Source: an uncultured Microbacteriaceae bacterium (GTDB taxonomy: Bacteria > Actinomycetota > Actinomycetes > Actinomycetales > Microbacteriaceae). Taken from it: DNA of 61,898 bases. Positions 1 to 8,374 of the stretch are shown here, in pieces. The stretch spans positions 1 through 61,898 of the forward strand of contig CAKUJB010000002.1 in assembly GCA_934661165.1 (NCBI GenBank), written 5' to 3'. Each line of letters begins with the position of its first letter. Position 1 is the first letter of the stretch. Below the pieces are notes generated by a model. It did not search any database, was not told the DNA's origin, and was given only the letters and a program-made list of their open reading frames with translations. A program made the translations under genes and the position numbers.

Positions 1-532
1 CGATCGACTCCATGTTGTCCTCGACGCGCAGCAGGAAGCAGCTGACGAGCTCGCCGCGCTGCGCCTTGCCGGCGTTCAGGAAGGTCGGGGTCGCGGGCTG
101 GAAGCGGCCGGCGATGATCTCCTCGACCATCTCGATCGCGACCTGCTCCTCGCCGGCGGCGAGCGTGAGGGCCGTCATGACGACGCGGTCCTCGAAGCGC
201 TCGAGGTAGCGCGAGCCGTCGAACGTCTTGAGCGTGTAGCTCGTGTAGTACTTGAACGCGCCGAGGAAGGTCGGGAACCGGAACTTCTTCGAGTACGCGA
301 GGTCGTGCAGCCGCTGGACGAATGCCGGCGTGTACTGGTCGAGCACCGCCTGCTCGTAGTAGCCCTTCTCGACGAGGTAGTCGAGGCGCTCCTGGAGGGA
401 GTGGAAGAACACCGTGTTCTGGTTGACGTGCTGCAGGAAGTACTCCCTGGCCGCCTCACGGTCCTTGTCGAACTGGATCTCCCCATCCGGCCCATACAGG
501 TTGAGCATCGCATTCAGCGAGTGGTAGTCCAT
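1..532 (-). CDS. nrdE: NrdE, class Ib ribonucleotide reductase alpha subunit (partial)
   Basis: Catalytic large subunit of the class Ib (NrdEF) reductase, which makes deoxyribonucleotides from ribonucleoside diphosphates. Only the N-terminal 177 residues are present; the gene runs off the left edge. The product opens MDYHSLNAMLNLYGPDG and continues with the conserved NrdE region up to ATPTFLNAG and LVSCFLLRVEDNMESI, which includes the first active-site cysteine region. The ATG at 532 is preceded by GGGGAG. It is the third gene of nrdH-nrdI-nrdE, 35 bp after nrdI. NrdF is expected beyond the edge. Confidence 0.95.
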   Translation of the reverse strand, partial: MDYHSLNAMLNLYGPDGEIQFDKDREAAREYFLQHVNQNTVFFHSLQERLDYLVEKGYYEQAVLDQYTPAFVQRLHDLAYSKKFRFPTFLGAFKYYTSYTLKTFDGSRYLERFEDRVVMTALTLAAGEEQVAIEMVEEIIAGRFQPATPTFLNAGKAQRGELVSCFLLRVEDNMESI

Positions 533-567
533 CTTTGCCCGCTCCCCGGTGCTGACGGGGGCGTCGA

Positions 568-1065
568 TTACTGCCGCGTCCAAAACTGCTCCATTCCTGT
601 CACGACGGCTTCCACGTCGTCCTGTGTGCCAAAGAGTTCGAATCGGTAGAGGCAGGGCACGTCGCACTTGGCGGCGACGATGTCGCCGGCCAGTCCGTAG
701 CCCTTGCCGAAATTGGTGTTGCCCCCCGCGATGACGCCCCGGATGAGCGCCCGGTTGTCCGGGTGGTTGAGGAACCGGATGACCTGCTTCGGGACCGCGC
801 CCTGCCCGTTGCCGCTGCCGTACGTCGGCAGGATGAGGATGAACGGGCGGGTCGCCCGCAGCTCGGGGTCGGCGGCGTGGAGAGGAATGCGCGCGGCCGG
901 CCGGCCGGTGCGCGCCACCACCTTCTCGACGAATCGGGCGGTGTAGCCCGAGACCGAGGAGAAGTAGATGAGGTCCGACTCGGTCGTCTCGACGCGCGGC
1001 TCGCCGGTCGAGCCGCGCTCGACCACGCCGGCCGTCGGCCGGCGCGAGACCATCGAGACGGACAT
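568..1065 (-). CDS. nrdI: NrdI, flavodoxin-like class Ib RNR activator
   Basis: Small flavodoxin-like protein that supplies the oxidant for assembling the dimanganese-tyrosyl radical cofactor of NrdF. Family motifs are clear: LIYFSSVSGYTARFVEK (FMN phosphate loop), ILILPTYG, and GVIAGGNTNFGKGYGLAGD. At 165 residues it is longer than most NrdI because about 30 residues precede the first strand. I see no good ribosome site before the ATG at 1065, so translation may be coupled to nrdH, 10 bp upstream, or start at the internal ATG (residue 5). Confidence 0.95.
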   Translation of the reverse strand: MSVSMVSRRPTAGVVERGSTGEPRVETTESDLIYFSSVSGYTARFVEKVVARTGRPAARIPLHAADPELRATRPFILILPTYGSGNGQGAVPKQVIRFLNHPDNRALIRGVIAGGNTNFGKGYGLAGDIVAAKCDVPCLYRFELFGTQDDVEAVVTGMEQFWTRQ

Positions 1066-1075
1066 CGCGACGGCC

Positions 1076-1312
1076 CTAGGACGCGAGCTTCGTCGCGAGC
1101 TCGTCGATCTTGTCCGGGCGGAAGCCCGACCAGTGCTCGTCGTCGGCGATGACGACCGGCGCCTGCAGGTAGCCGAGCTCCTTGACGGTGTCGAGGGCCT
1201 TCTCGTCGACGGAGACGTCGAAGATCTCGAACTCGATGCCCTTCGCGTTGAGCGCGCGGTAGGTGGCCGTGCACTGCACGCAGGACGGCTTGGTGTAGAC
1301 GGTGACAGCCAT
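1076..1312 (-). CDS. nrdH: NrdH redoxin
   Basis: Glutaredoxin-like protein (78 aa) with thioredoxin-type reactivity, the electron donor for NrdEF. The active site CVQC follows VYTKPS near the N terminus, and the C-terminal GFRPDKIDEL motif is characteristic of NrdH. It is the first gene of the operon. The ATG is preceded by GAGAGGATCC, and the promoter region carries two NrdR-like boxes. Confidence 0.96.
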   Translation of the reverse strand: MAVTVYTKPSCVQCTATYRALNAKGIEFEIFDVSVDEKALDTVKELGYLQAPVVIADDEHWSGFRPDKIDELATKLAS

Positions 1313-1637
1313 CTTGGATCCTCTCTCGCATCCGGGCTTCAGATACTACATATGGGGTCAGACATCGTGGGGCAGCACGAGATGTAGTGGTTGTGCAGAA
1401 GTCAACGGAAAACTACATGGTTGTCATTCCCGCTTGGGGAGAACTTTTCGGGCGGCGCCTGCCATCAGCCATTTTTCGGCTGCACCACAGCATTCCGTTA
1501 TGGAGGAACGTGTGGAGAACGTGTCGAAACAGATTTCCCGACGGCGTGTCGCCCGGCGTGTCGCGCCCGCTAGGCTGAGCCCACCTTCACAACGGATCGT
1601 CCGGCACGTACCTGCCGGTGAATGGAGTCACTGCCCT
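1313..1637. other. Divergent intergenic region nrdH / ABC ATPase
   Basis: 325 bp between divergent genes. The left third holds the NrdR-like boxes. The remainder is noticeably more A+T-rich than the coding DNA around it (for example 1400-1530) and must carry the promoter of the ABC ATPase gene. I could not assign -35/-10 hexamers there with confidence. No additional gene is supported. Confidence 0.5.
1343..1390. promoter_or_regulatory. Tandem NrdR-like boxes upstream of nrdHIE
   Basis: Two 16-bp elements resemble the NrdR consensus (acaCwAtATaTwGtgt). Box 1 is 1343-1358 (read on the minus strand, ACCCCATATGTAGTAT, about 12/16 matches). Box 2 is 1375-1390 (GCACGAGATGTAGTGG, about 11/16). Their centres are 32 bp apart, three helical turns, the usual NrdR arrangement. 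A weaker half-site with CATGTAGT on the minus strand lies near 1413-1421. They begin about 30 bp before the nrdH start. NrdR is an ATP/dATP-sensing repressor of RNR genes; control here is inferred. Confidence 0.7.
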
Positions 1638-2654
<1,017 letters not shown>

Positions 2655-2666
2655 CGGAAGGCCGAC

Positions 2667-3962
2667 TTGGTCATCCCGCGCCCGGCGCGCATGCAGGTGC
2701 TCGACGGGCTCGGCGCCGCCGCGGGCAGGGAGCCCGACCTCGAGCTGCTGCCCTTCGGCCCGCCCGAGGGCTACCGGCTCGACACGACCGGGCCGGCGCC
2801 GCGCATTCGTGCCCAGGATGCGGCCGGCGTCGCCTACGCGCTCACGACGCTCGGGCAGCTGCCGGTGATCGGCGGTCGGCTGCCCGCCGTCACGATCGAG
2901 GACCGGCCGCGCTATCCGTGGCGCGGGGCGATGCTCGACGTCGCGCGGCGCTTCCATCCGGTCGAGACGGTCCTCGCCTGCCTCGACGATCTCGCGGCGC
3001 TCAAGCTCAACCGCCTCCACCTGCATCTCACCGACGACCTGGGCTGGCGGATCCGGATCGACTCCTGGCCGCGGCTCACGGAGATCGGCGCCTCGACCCA
3101 GGTCGGCGGGGGACCGGCATCGCCGGCCTGCTACTCGAAGGACGACTACCGCCGGATCGTCGAGTACGCCGCCGAGCGCCACATCGTCGTCGTCCCGGAG
3201 ATCGACCTGCTGGGCCACACGAAGGCGCTGCTCGCCGCGTACCCCGAGCTCGCCCGGCCGGGGGTGCGGCCGGTCCCCGACGAGGGGATCGACGTCGGCT
3301 TCTCGCGGCTCGACACGAGGAACGAGCTGACGTACCGCTTCGTCGAGGACGTCATCCGGGAGGTCGCCGAGCTCACCCCCGGGCCGTGGCTGCACCTCGG
3401 CGGCGACGAGTCACTCGCGACGGACGAGGCCGACTCCCTCCACTTCGTCGAGCGGGTCACCGCGATCGCCGCCGGGACCGGCAAGCAGCTCGTCGGCTGG
3501 CACGAGCTGGGCCGCTCCCGTCGCCTGCCGCGCGGCACGATCGGTCAATACCGGGATCGGACGACCCCCGAGCCCCCGCACGATGCGCACCTCCGGTCCT
3601 TCGTCGAGCAGGACGGCTGGGCGATCCTGTCCCCCGGCGACGTCGCCCGCCTCGAGATGCCGCGCTGGGACGACGACGCGCACGGCATGCGCCGGGGGAT
3701 CGCCCCGACCTCGCTCCGCGACGCCTACGACTGGGACCCGGCCGAGATCGTGCCCGGCGTCGGCGAGGACCGCATCCTCGGCATCGAGGCGGTCATCTTC
3801 ACGGAGACGATCGGCACGCTCGAGGCGATCCGCGAGACGGCGTTCCCGCAGCTGTGCGCGCTCGCCGAGCTCATGTGGTCGCCGCAGGGCGGTCACGACT
3901 TCGCCGACTTCACGGCACGGCTCGACGCCTCGCCCTGGGCGGGATCCCAGCGCTCGCCATGA
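2667..3962 (+). CDS. GH20 beta-N-acetylhexosaminidase
   Basis: Glycoside hydrolase family 20 enzyme (431 aa) removing terminal beta-linked GlcNAc/GalNAc. A short N-terminal GH20b-like part is followed by the (beta/alpha)8 barrel. The catalytic Asp-Glu pair is D247-E248 in HLGGDES; LHLHLTDDLGWR and the PEIDLLGHT strand are also conserved. There is no signal peptide, so it likely acts in the cytoplasm on imported chitobiose-type sugars. The start chosen is TTG at 2667, 12 bp after the ATPase gene. The stop overlaps the nagA start by 4 bp (ATGA), which implies translational coupling. Confidence 0.9.
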   Translation: MVIPRPARMQVLDGLGAAAGREPDLELLPFGPPEGYRLDTTGPAPRIRAQDAAGVAYALTTLGQLPVIGGRLPAVTIEDRPRYPWRGAMLDVARRFHPVETVLACLDDLAALKLNRLHLHLTDDLGWRIRIDSWPRLTEIGASTQVGGGPASPACYSKDDYRRIVEYAAERHIVVVPEIDLLGHTKALLAAYPELARPGVRPVPDEGIDVGFSRLDTRNELTYRFVEDVIREVAELTPGPWLHLGGDESLATDEADSLHFVERVTAIAAGTGKQLVGWHELGRSRRLPRGTIGQYRDRTTPEPPHDAHLRSFVEQDGWAILSPGDVARLEMPRWDDDAHGMRRGIAPTSLRDAYDWDPAEIVPGVGEDRILGIEAVIFTETIGTLEAIRETAFPQLCALAELMWSPQGGHDFADFTARLDASPWAGSQRSP

Positions 3963-4903
3963 ATGCGGTGCTCGAGCCCGCCGGCGAGGGCCGCTGGCGC
4001 GTCCCGGGCTTCGTCGACCTGCACGCCCATGGCGGCGGCGGCAGTTCGGCGGAAGACGGGCCGGATGGCATCCGCCGCGTGCTCGCCGCACATCGCGCCC
4101 ACGGCACCACCCGGCAGCTACTCAGCCTCGTCGCGAACCCGATCCCCGCGCTCGCCGACTGCCTCGCCACGATCCGCGAGGTCGCCGCGGGCGAGCCGCA
4201 GCTCGTCGGCGCGCACCTCGAGGGCCCCTTCCTCGCCCCGGCACGGCACGGCGCGCACGACCCCGCCCACCTCGTGGCGCCGGACCCCGCGAGCGTCTCC
4301 GAGCTCATCGACGCGGGCCGCGGTGTGCTCCGCATGGTGACCCTCGCGCCCGAGCTGCCAGGTGCACTCGAGGCGATCCGCGCATTCGTCGCCGCGGGGG
4401 TCGTCGTCGCGGTCGGTCACACCGAGGCGTCGGCCGAGCGGGTCCGCGAGGCCGTCGACGCGGGCGCGCGCGTGCTCACCCATGCCTTCAACGCGATGCC
4501 CGGCATCGCGGGGCGTGCGCCGGGGCCGCTCGGCGCGGCGCTCGCGGACGAGCGGGTCACGATCGAGGTCATCGCCGACGGCATCCACGTCCACCCGGCC
4601 AACCTCCGCTGGCTGCTCGACGCCGCGCCGGGCCGCGTCGCCGCGGTGACCGACGCGATGGCGGCGGCGGGCGCGGCCGAGGGCCGCTACCGGCTCGGCG
4701 GTCTCGACGTCGACGTCGCCGGCGGCCGGGCGGTCGTCGCGGGGACCGCGCAGCTCGCCGGCTCGACGCTCACCCTCGACCGTGCGATCCGCGTGCTCGT
4801 CGCGGCCGGCGTCCCGCTGACGGCCGCGGTCGACGCCGCGACCTTCGTCCCGGCGCGGGTGCTCGGCATCGAGCCGGTCGGGCGGGTCGAGCTCGTACTC
4901 TGA
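3959..4903 (+). CDS. nagA: NagA, N-acetylglucosamine-6-phosphate deacetylase (short form)
   Basis: Amidohydrolase converting GlcNAc-6-P to GlcN-6-P and acetate. Expected features are present: H22-x-H24 in PGFVDLHAHGG, E88 in GAHLEGPF, H154 in AVGHTEA, H175 in LTHAFNAM and D232 in AVTDAM. At 314 aa it is shorter than the usual ~380 aa. Nearly all of the N-terminal beta-sandwich segment is missing, only about 15 residues preceding PGFVDLHAH. No upstream in-frame start would restore it without running through the GH20 gene. Activity of this minimal form is plausible because the barrel is complete. NagB, the next enzyme, is at 6154-6930. Confidence 0.88.
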   Translation: MNAVLEPAGEGRWRVPGFVDLHAHGGGGSSAEDGPDGIRRVLAAHRAHGTTRQLLSLVANPIPALADCLATIREVAAGEPQLVGAHLEGPFLAPARHGAHDPAHLVAPDPASVSELIDAGRGVLRMVTLAPELPGALEAIRAFVAAGVVVAVGHTEASAERVREAVDAGARVLTHAFNAMPGIAGRAPGPLGAALADERVTIEVIADGIHVHPANLRWLLDAAPGRVAAVTDAMAAAGAAEGRYRLGGLDVDVAGGRAVVAGTAQLAGSTLTLDRAIRVLVAAGVPLTAAVDAATFVPARVLGIEPVGRVELVL

Positions 4904-5007
4904 GGGGTCGTCCATGACTCCTCCACACCGCGACCGTTCGGCGTCCCATCCACCGCGCTGATGCGCTCAGACACGTCCGCGTCGGACCCAGCCGACATCC
5001 TGCACGC

Positions 5008-5484
5008 ATGGGAATCCGCTACTACGCCTATCCGATAACTGCCGAGGACTACCCCCGGGCACTCGAGAACCCTTGCGCCTTCCATGGAGCCGACCCGCTC
5101 ATGGATGCCTGGGGTCCGATCGCCGAGCAGCCCGAGATGCTGTATCTGGACAAGTGCTGGCGGCACTTGCAGGTACTGCTTGGTCCGACGACCGAGGGGG
5201 AGCGCCGCCCCGCCTCGCGGCTCGTCGAGGGAGACGTCACGATGACCGGTGAGGGGTGGCTGCCTCATGAGCAAGTCCTGAGCCCTGCCGAGGTGCGCGA
5301 GATCGCGGTCGACCTCGCTGTCGTGGGCGAGGCCCACGTCCGCGATGCGATGCCCGATCTCCCCTCGTGGGACCGGGATGGATCGGAAGAGTTCGACTAC
5401 GTCATGGAGTATCTCGCCAAGGCCCAGGAGTTCACCGCGGCGCTGGCCCGGACCGGTCGCGGACTCATCTACCTCATCGGTTGA
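5008..5484 (+). CDS. DUF1877 / YfbM-like protein
   Basis: 158-aa soluble protein beginning MGIRYYAYPI and containing LYLDKCWRHLQVLLG, the hallmark segment of the DUF1877 (YfbM-like) family, with a conserved C-terminal helix DYVMEYLAKAQEFTAALA. Family function is unknown; members are often found in accessory or immunity-type contexts. It follows nagA after about 100 bp and is directly abutted by a toxin-antitoxin pair, so these three genes look like a small insertion between nagA and nagB. Confidence 0.75.
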   Translation: MGIRYYAYPITAEDYPRALENPCAFHGADPLMDAWGPIAEQPEMLYLDKCWRHLQVLLGPTTEGERRPASRLVEGDVTMTGEGWLPHEQVLSPAEVREIAVDLAVVGEAHVRDAMPDLPSWDRDGSEEFDYVMEYLAKAQEFTAALARTGRGLIYLIG

Positions 5485-5823
5485 GTGCAGTCGCCAGACA
5501 TCAACCAATTGTCCGACATCCGTACTACATTGAATACTGACGGAGTGGATTGGACGCACGGCGGCGAGCACATGGTCGTCAGGCACCAGGTCACTCCGGT
5601 CGAGGCGAACGACGCGCTGGACGACCCGCACGCGCTCACCCTCAGGCCCGACCCGGCCAGCCAGACCGGGCGGAGCATTCGGGTGATCGGGTGGGCGACC
5701 AGCACCGCCCGATTGCTGACGCTGATACTCGTCGAGTACGACGGGATCACGTACGGCGCTACCGGGTGGCCATCCAGTCGGGCGGATCGGATGAGATACG
5801 CGAACAGAAAGGCGGACAGATGA
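5485..5823 (+). CDS. BrnT-like (DUF497) putative toxin
   Basis: 112-aa protein starting with a GTG immediately after the DUF1877 stop codon; an in-frame ATG at 5571 (MVVRHQVT) is an alternative. The pattern is BrnT-like: a W..GG.HMVVRHQVTPVEANDAL helix, then DP residues, IRVIGWATSTARLLTLILVEYDG strands and a terminal ATGWPSSRADRMRYAN resembling the RxxSARxAxxxER-Y ending of DUF497 proteins. BrnT toxins are RelE-fold RNases. It overlaps the next, CopG-like gene by 4 bp (ATGA), and toxin-before-antitoxin order is typical of brnTA. Assignment is by pattern only. Confidence 0.6.
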   Translation: MQSPDINQLSDIRTTLNTDGVDWTHGGEHMVVRHQVTPVEANDALDDPHALTLRPDPASQTGRSIRVIGWATSTARLLTLILVEYDGITYGATGWPSSRADRMRYANRKADR

Positions 5824-6131
5824 CCGAGATCGGCGAGCTGGTCCGCCGTGAAGCCTTGGCGGCGGAAGCGGATCCGGATGCGGCGGAGCAGCCGGGCACG
5901 ATCGCGACCCGAGGTCCAGCGGGTCGCGGCCTCGTCTTCTCCATCCGATTGTCAGCGGATGAGCACGCCATGCTCGCCGCGGCGGCCGAACGGGCGGGCA
6001 TCCCGGTCAGCGCGCTGGCGCGGACGTGGATCATCGAGCGACTGGCGAGCGACGACGGCACGACTGAGCTGCACCTCATCGCGGAGGCGCTCGCGACCTA
6101 CAGCAAGCGCCTCGGCGCACTCACCGGCTGA
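5820..6131 (+). CDS. CopG/ribbon-helix-helix-like antitoxin
   Basis: 103-aa partner of the preceding toxin-like gene. The first 45 residues are acidic and flexible. They are followed by LVFSIRLSADEHAMLAAAAERAGIPVSALARTWIIERL, a beta-strand then two-helix pattern expected for a ribbon-helix-helix DNA-binding domain as in BrnA/CopG antitoxins. It is translationally coupled to the toxin (ATGA overlap). It ends 23 bp before the convergent nagB stop. Confidence 0.6.
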   Translation: MTEIGELVRREALAAEADPDAAEQPGTIATRGPAGRGLVFSIRLSADEHAMLAAAAERAGIPVSALARTWIIERLASDDGTTELHLIAEALATYSKRLGALTG

Positions 6132-6153
6132 CGGCCGCAGACCCTCGCGAGGG

Positions 6154-6930
6154 TCACCGCCGACCGGACCGCCCCGCCCACGCCGCACGGTACTCGTCGG
6201 CATGCCGCAGCCGACTCGCGGCGGCCTCGTCGGCGATGACCGTGACGTCGGGGTGGCGCCGGATCGCCGACGCCGGCATCGCGACCGTCATCGGGCCCTC
6301 AAGGGCCGCCGCGAGCGCCTCGGCCTTCGACTCGCCCTGCGCGATGAGCACGAGCCGGCGCGCGCGGAGGATCGTCCCGATGCCCTGCGTGATGCACTGG
6401 GTCGGCACCCGGTCGATGTCGCCGCCGAAGAACCTCGCGTTGTCGCGCCGCGTCGCCTCGGCCAGCTCGGCGATGCGGGTGCGCGAGTCGAATGCGCTGC
6501 CCGGCTCATTGAAGGCGATGTGGCCGTTGCTCCCGATGCCGAGCACCTGGAGGTCGATGCCGCCGGCCGCCTCGATGCGCGCCTCGTACGCCTCGCCCGC
6601 GCCCGCGAGCCCCGCCCCGTCGGCCCCGTCCCCCGGCACCTCGACGCGCGCGGGGTCGAGCCCGAGCGGCTCGACGACCTCGCGCATCAGCACGGCGCGG
6701 TACGACTCGGGATGCCCCGCCGGCAGTCCGACGTATTCGTCGAGCGCGAAGCCGTGCACCCGTCTGAGGTCGAGACCCCGGTCGCGCAGCGCCTGCCAGA
6801 TCGGCAGCGGGCTCGATCCCGTCGCGAGCCCGAGGACGGCGTCCGGGCGCGCGCGGACGAGCCGCTCGATCGCATCCGCCCCGATCCGCCCGGCCTCCTC
6901 GGGCGCCCCGACGATGACGACCTCAGCCAA
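6154..6930 (-). CDS. nagB: NagB, glucosamine-6-phosphate deaminase
   Basis: Converts GlcN-6-P to fructose-6-P and ammonia, completing the route begun by GH20 and NagA. Diagnostic segments are LGLATGSSPLPIW (phosphate loop), FALDEYVGLP, LGIGSNGHIAFNEPGS and the TQGIGTIL region. I take TTG at 6930 (reading LAEVVIVG), which has AGGGGGCGG just upstream; a GTG at 6954 in the same frame would add eight residues. It is convergent with the nagA block and separated from it by the DUF1877/TA genes. Confidence 0.92.
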   Translation of the reverse strand: MAEVVIVGAPEEAGRIGADAIERLVRARPDAVLGLATGSSPLPIWQALRDRGLDLRRVHGFALDEYVGLPAGHPESYRAVLMREVVEPLGLDPARVEVPGDGADGAGLAGAGEAYEARIEAAGGIDLQVLGIGSNGHIAFNEPGSAFDSRTRIAELAEATRRDNARFFGGDIDRVPTQCITQGIGTILRARRLVLIAQGESKAEALAAALEGPMTVAMPASAIRRHPDVTVIADEAAASRLRHADEYRAAWAGRSGRR

Positions 6931-7073
6931 TTGCCGCCCCCTGCTCCAGCTCACCTGCCTGCTCGGTCAGGACATCCTGCGGCATCCGGCTGAAGTCGAG
7001 GGCCCGGCTCGCCGCCCGAACGCGCCGCGCGCCGCGATCGGCGTGCCACCCGCGCGCGCCCTGCACACACCCC

Positions 7074-7131
7074 GCCGGCTGCACCCGCCGCACACCCACC
7101 TCGCCGGCTGCACCCGCCGCGCACCCACCCC
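7074..7131. repeat. 29-bp tandem direct repeat, two copies
   Basis: Two adjacent units, 7074-7102 and 7103-7131, both begin GCCGGCTGCACCCGCCGC and differ at a few positions near their ends. A partial third unit may lie just upstream (ACACACCCC). Only two full copies without spacers, so this is not a CRISPR array. Confidence 0.8.
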
Positions 7132-7137
7132 GATGCC

Positions 7138-7179
7138 GGACGAATGCGCGGGAGCAGGACGGATCCCGCGCATTCGTCC
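7138..7179. repeat. Perfect 16-bp inverted repeat with GAATGCG core
   Basis: Left arm 7138-7153 (GGACGAATGCGCGGGA) and right arm 7164-7179 are exact complements with a 10-bp loop. It lies 52 bp downstream of the FUSC stop on the minus strand. No T-tract follows on either strand, so a standard intrinsic terminator is not obvious. It belongs with the GAATGCG palindromes seen elsewhere in the window. Confidence 0.85.
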
Positions 7180-7231
7180 TGCGCTCGTGCATCCGTCCTG
7201 CGCTCGTGCGTGCCGCCGGCCGCGGTCCCGC

Positions 7232-8374
7232 TCAGAGGTCGACGAGCCTGGCCTGCGCCTCCTCGAGCGGCAGCCCGCTCGTCGCGAGAAGGTCGACGAC
7301 GAGCGGACGCAGCTGGAGCACGACCGCGGATTCCGAGAGCGCGGCGTCCGGCGTCGCGAGGTCGGGCCGGAGTCTCGCCGCGACGCCCGTGAGCACGCTG
7401 CGCGCCGCGCCGGTGAGCTCGAGGTCGTGCTGCTCCTCGACGAGGAGGGCCAGGCCGCGCTCGACCTCCTCGACGAGGCCGGCGAGCGGCACATGCCGAT
7501 CCCCCTCGCGCACCATGGCGCTGACCCGGCGCGCGATGAGCGCGAGGTGGCGCTGCGCCGCGACGATCCCGTGCTGGAGTCGCCTCGCGCGGTCGAGCTC
7601 CGGCAGGCGGCGGCGCAGGAACGGTGAGATGCGGCTCACCGCCCGCGCCGTCGCGAGCGAATCGCCCCACGCGGTGGCGAGCGCGGGCGCCTTCGCGAGC
7701 CGCGCATTGGCGAGCTCGGCGGCGGCGGGGCTGCCGAGCCGGAGCGCGTCGACGAGCGCGCGCAGGCCCTCGAGCACCGCGGACGTCGCGGCCCGCCCGT
7801 CGCGCGCGGCATCGCGGCCCGGCGCCCGGGGGATGAGCGCGGTGACGAGCAGGGCGATCGCGCCGGCGACCGAGGCGTCGAAGACGCGGAGGAACGGGTC
7901 GCCGTACATGTCGCCGAGCAGGACCGTCAGCGCCGCGGGCACCGCGGCGGCGACCGGGAAGACGAGGTCCTCGACGAGCAGCCGCGCCGCGACGAGCACG
8001 ATGATGAGGACGAGCACGAGCTGCCAGATGCCGCTGCCGGCGACCAGCAGGACACCCGTCGCGAGCACGACGCCGAGCAGGATCGCGAGGACGCTGCGCA
8101 GCACGCGGACGGGACGCGCGTCGCGGTTGAAGCCGAGCGAGGTGATCGTCACCGTCACCGCGACGATCGGCACGGGGTGGCCGAGCCAGAAGTGGGCGAT
8201 CGCGTACGAGGCGACCGCGGCGACCGTGATCTGCACGATGGCCGGCAGCGAGGTCCAGACCCGGCGGCCGGCGGCCTTGAGCGAGACGGAGCGCTTGATC
8301 CGGCGCTCGAGCCGACGCAGGCCCTCGAGATCGGGGGTGATCGGCCCCGTGTGCGTCGGCTCGGTCCAGCTCAC
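7232..8374 (-). CDS. FUSC-family membrane protein
   Basis: 380-aa protein. A short cytoplasmic N terminus leads into about six hydrophobic helices (roughly residues 30-170: TSLPAIVQITVAAVASYAIAHF, IVAVTVTITSLGF, VLRSVLAILLGVVLATGVLLV, LVLVLIIVLVAARLLV and following). The rest is a long helical soluble domain. This matches the FUSC/aromatic-acid exporter-like (ArAE) architecture in half-length form. The transported compound is unknown. The GTG start overlaps the ygfZ stop by 4 bp (GTGA). It is last of a three-gene operon with a nitrobindin-like gene and ygfZ. Confidence 0.8.
   Translation of the reverse strand: MSWTEPTHTGPITPDLEGLRRLERRIKRSVSLKAAGRRVWTSLPAIVQITVAAVASYAIAHFWLGHPVPIVAVTVTITSLGFNRDARPVRVLRSVLAILLGVVLATGVLLVAGSGIWQLVLVLIIVLVAARLLVEDLVFPVAAAVPAALTVLLGDMYGDPFLRVFDASVAGAIALLVTALIPRAPGRDAARDGRAATSAVLEGLRALVDALRLGSPAAAELANARLAKAPALATAWGDSLATARAVSRISPFLRRRLPELDRARRLQHGIVAAQRHLALIARRVSAMVREGDRHVPLAGLVEEVERGLALLVEEQHDLELTGAARSVLTGVAARLRPDLATPDAALSESAVVLQLRPLVVDLLATSGLPLEEAQARLVDL

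Larger units (their letters stand above)
6931..7231. other. Repeat-rich intergenic region, nagB / FUSC gene
   Basis: About 300 bp with no supportable gene. It contains a 29-bp direct repeat (7074-7131) and a perfect 16-bp hairpin with GAATGCG in its arms (7138-7179). Further partial copies of the words GCTCGTGC and TCCGTCCTGC follow up to about 7210. The nagB promoter must lie in the left part; no convincing hexamers were seen. Confidence 0.6.

Noticed and set aside
7074..7131. 29-bp repeats considered as a CRISPR array.
   Set aside because: Only two contiguous units, no spacers, no leader or cas genes.
7138..7179. Classical intrinsic terminator for the FUSC gene.
   Set aside because: No T-tract on either strand and the arms carry the window-wide GAATGCG word; listed as a repeat instead, though a terminator role is still possible.
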